From positions 122,115-186,114 of the forward strand of contig CABRHH010000001.1 in NCBI GenBank assembly GCA_902470695.1: DNA of 64,000 nucleotides. Reading direction: 5' to 3'. Under the pieces are notes generated by a model, which made no database searches, was not told where the DNA came from, and saw only the letters and a program-made list of their open reading frames with translations. The DNA comes from an uncultured Collinsella sp. Its GTDB lineage: Bacteria; Actinomycetota; Coriobacteriia; Coriobacteriales; Coriobacteriaceae. The position numbers and the translations under genes were made by a program. This document shows, piece after piece, positions 62,391 through 64,000 of this stretch (position 1 is the first letter of the stretch; the number at the start of each line of letters is the position of its first letter).

Positions 62391-62996
62391 CTACACGCCC
62401 AGCACGCGCCACACCAGCTGATTGGCCGTAAGCGTCAGCTCGGTTTCGCCCTGCTTGCTGTGACCCGAGACCCACCACTTCTCCAGCAGGCGCACCAGGC
62501 CGCCCGCCGCGAACTCGGACGCGGAGGCCAGCGTGGGCAGTTCCCCCTCCTCGCCGCGATAGACGTTGCGATAGCGCTCCCGGATGGTCTCGGCAACTTT
62601 GTCCACCATCATGAGCATCAGCATACCGCTCATCGAGCTTTCGAAGATGTTGTCGACCAAGGTCTCGTGCTCGAGCATGAAGCTCACCATGCCGTGCAGG
62701 ATGGCGACACCCTCCTCATCGACCGTGGGGTCCTGCGGACAGCTCAGGCGGGCCAGTTCGTCGTCAACCGACTCCTCGCCGTGCTTGAGCAGCTCAAGGC
62801 GCAGGTTGTCAACGAAGAAGGCGAAGAACTCGGATTTGTCGGCGAAATGCTTGTAGAACGTCGTGCGGCGGATCACCGCCTCGTTGCACAGCATGGCGAC
62901 CGTGATCTCTTCATAGCGGTGCGTCTCCAGCAGGCGCGTGAACGCGGTGAGGAGCGCGCGATAGGTTTTCTCGATTCGCAGGTCCAACGGACTCAC
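62391..62996 (-). CDS. TetR-family transcriptional regulator
   Basis: A 201-residue regulator. DNA-binding region: RIEKTYRALLTAFTRLLETH, then ITVAMLCNEAVIRRTTFYKHF; the C-terminal half fits the TetR_C_7/DhaS-like ligand or cofactor domain. The GTG at 62996 gives the longest frame, but AAGGA almost touches it; a TTG at 62987 (MDLRIEK) has better spacing and is a real option. Its target is unknown. A perfect TTTTGTACAAAA palindrome 157 bp upstream could be its operator. Confidence 0.85.
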   Translation of the reverse strand: MSPLDLRIEKTYRALLTAFTRLLETHRYEEITVAMLCNEAVIRRTTFYKHFADKSEFFAFFVDNLRLELLKHGEESVDDELARLSCPQDPTVDEEGVAILHGMVSFMLEHETLVDNIFESSMSGMLMLMMVDKVAETIRERYRNVYRGEEGELPTLASASEFAAGGLVRLLEKWWVSGHSKQGETELTLTANQLVWRVLGV

Positions 62997-63152
62997 TTCC
63001 TTGGCGCAGCGGAGGACATATAGAGACGCATAAGGTATTTGCGCACGTTATCTGCCAACCGCACATTGAACATCGGCTGTATCTTACCGCAATGACATGC
63101 CGCTGATACGCGAATTAACTGTTCTTTGTCCGTTATGGGACAATTGTTTGTT

Positions 63153-63164
63153 TTTTGTACAAAA
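63153..63164. promoter_or_regulatory. Palindrome TTTTGTACAAAA between the divergent TetR and LemA genes
   Basis: A perfect 12-bp palindrome in an AT-rich part of the 326-bp divergent region. It may be a binding site for the adjacent TetR protein; there is no second copy in the window that I can see. Confidence 0.4.
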
Positions 63165-63322
63165 GCGTTGCGGCGTCTCGAAACGGTCGGCACGAGTTCC
63201 GAGCGGGCGTCGACCGATGCGCATATCTTGCGCACAGCGCCATGCGCCCTCGAACACATGGGTATACTGATAGGCAACTGACGCGAGGCGCGCTGAGGCA
63301 CGCCGCAGAAAGGGAGTTTTCC

Positions 63323-63874
63323 ATGATCCCCATCATTATCGGCATCGTGGTTGTCATTGTGATCGTCATGGTGGTCGCCGGCATCTACAACAACCTCGTC
63401 ACGCTGCGCAACCGCGTTGACAACGCGTGGCAGAACATCGATACGCAGCTGCAGCGCCGCAACGACCTGGTTCCGAACCTGGTCGAGACGGTCAAGGGCT
63501 ACGCCGCACACGAGAAGGAGACCCTGGACGCGGTCATCAGCGCGCGCAACAGCGCCGCGAGCGCCCACACGCCCGAGGAGAAGATGGCCGCCGACAACGT
63601 GCTGACCGGTGCGCTGCGCCAGCTGTTCGCCGTTGCCGAGGCCTACCCCGATCTGAAGGCGAACACGAACTTCATGCAGCTGCAGGGCACCCTCGAGGAC
63701 ACCGAGAACAAGGTTTCCTACGCGCGCCAGAGCTATAACGACTGCGTGCTGAACTACAACAACGGCATCCAGACCTTCCCCGGCAACATCTTCGCCGGCA
63801 TCTTCCAGTTCAAGGAGCGCGCCGGCTTCGAGGCCGCCGAAGCCGCCCGCAGCGTGCCGCAGGTCAAGTTCTAG
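63323..63874 (+). CDS. lemA: LemA family protein
   Basis: A 183-residue membrane-anchored protein. An N-terminal hydrophobic helix (about 2-20) is followed by the family hallmark YNNLVTLRNRVDNAWQNIDT, then LQRRNDLVPNLVETVKGYA, and a C-terminal four-helix-bundle region with VSYARQSYNDCVLNYNN and IQTFPGNI. The function is not known; LemA proteins often accompany DUF2207 proteins such as the one at 58.0 kb. AAAGGGAG precedes the ATG. The remaining 126 bp of the window hold no feature I can support. Confidence 0.95.
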   Translation: MIPIIIGIVVVIVIVMVVAGIYNNLVTLRNRVDNAWQNIDTQLQRRNDLVPNLVETVKGYAAHEKETLDAVISARNSAASAHTPEEKMAADNVLTGALRQLFAVAEAYPDLKANTNFMQLQGTLEDTENKVSYARQSYNDCVLNYNNGIQTFPGNIFAGIFQFKERAGFEAAEAARSVPQVKF

Positions 63875-64000
63875 CGCTGCAGCCCACGCAGCCGGCGCTC
63901 GTCGCGCATCCGGCCCCGTGCCCGGAGCCTGCCGTTGTGCGCGGCGCCGCGCCCGACGCGGCCGGCACCCGTCGCGGCCCCGCGTCCCGGCGCCCGTCGC

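Overview
The window is chromosomal DNA from a high-GC, gut-type actinobacterium, most like a member of the Coriobacteriia (Collinsella or a close relative). That placement is inferred from base composition, LPXTG surface proteins with many Spy0128/FctA-type domains, PTS and glycan genes, and general protein character; no rRNA or other marker is present to prove it. The only RNA gene found is one tRNA-Ser. I see no phage, integrase, insertion sequence with a transposase, or CRISPR array.

Layout. 1-4068: a nucleoside-salvage operon (end of a probable nucleoside permease, then cdd, pdp, deoC, deoB). 4480-9627: a very large secreted GH110-type alpha-1,3-galactosidase with carbohydrate-binding and cell-wall-association modules. 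9864-10205: a small ArsC/Spx-like protein. 11442-22711: a giant (about 3500 residues) fibro-slime/SpaA/isopeptide-domain LPXTG adhesin whose signal peptide is separated from its body by a frameshift exactly at a run of eight G, a likely phase-variation switch. 24057-27190: UppP, a universal stress protein and a LacI regulator.

27841-52042 is a plant/host-glycan island. It holds two DUF4038-type (apiosidase-like) glycosidases, a beta-glucoside PTS IIBC, an esterase, a YczE-like membrane protein, a GH1 6-phospho-beta-glucosidase, an operon of MFS transporter, glycosidase and ROK kinase under a TetR regulator, and an operon of fucose-isomerase-superfamily enzyme, two-subunit transketolase and FGGY kinase next to a second LacI regulator, followed by a mannose-6-phosphate isomerase. 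Isomerase plus FGGY kinase plus split transketolase plus apiosidase-like hydrolases is the set known for D-apiose breakdown by the transketolase route, so I propose that role. A shared 12-bp palindrome (TAAACATGTTTA) in front of the PTS gene, the esterase and the isomerase operon links the two halves of the island. Direct GTRAACGGT repeats at exact 21-bp steps lie upstream of the transporter and isomerase operons.

52343-64000 is mostly housekeeping: a BceS/OmpR-like two-component pair, an unknown protein, purH, a GNAT acetyltransferase, a DUF2207 membrane protein, ferritin, a diacylglycerol kinase-like lipid kinase, tRNA-Ser(UGA), a TetR regulator and LemA.

The non-coding DNA is unusual. Five intergenic clusters hold a mirror-image repeat family: about 30-bp units starting GGGTTCG on one side, the same unit inverted on the other, and usually a hairpin with a T5 run in the middle. 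Two further loci carry homologous ~260-bp elements with a 26-bp inverted repeat. Many other gaps are filled by degenerate tandem repeats of 30-41 bp. I do not recognise these families.
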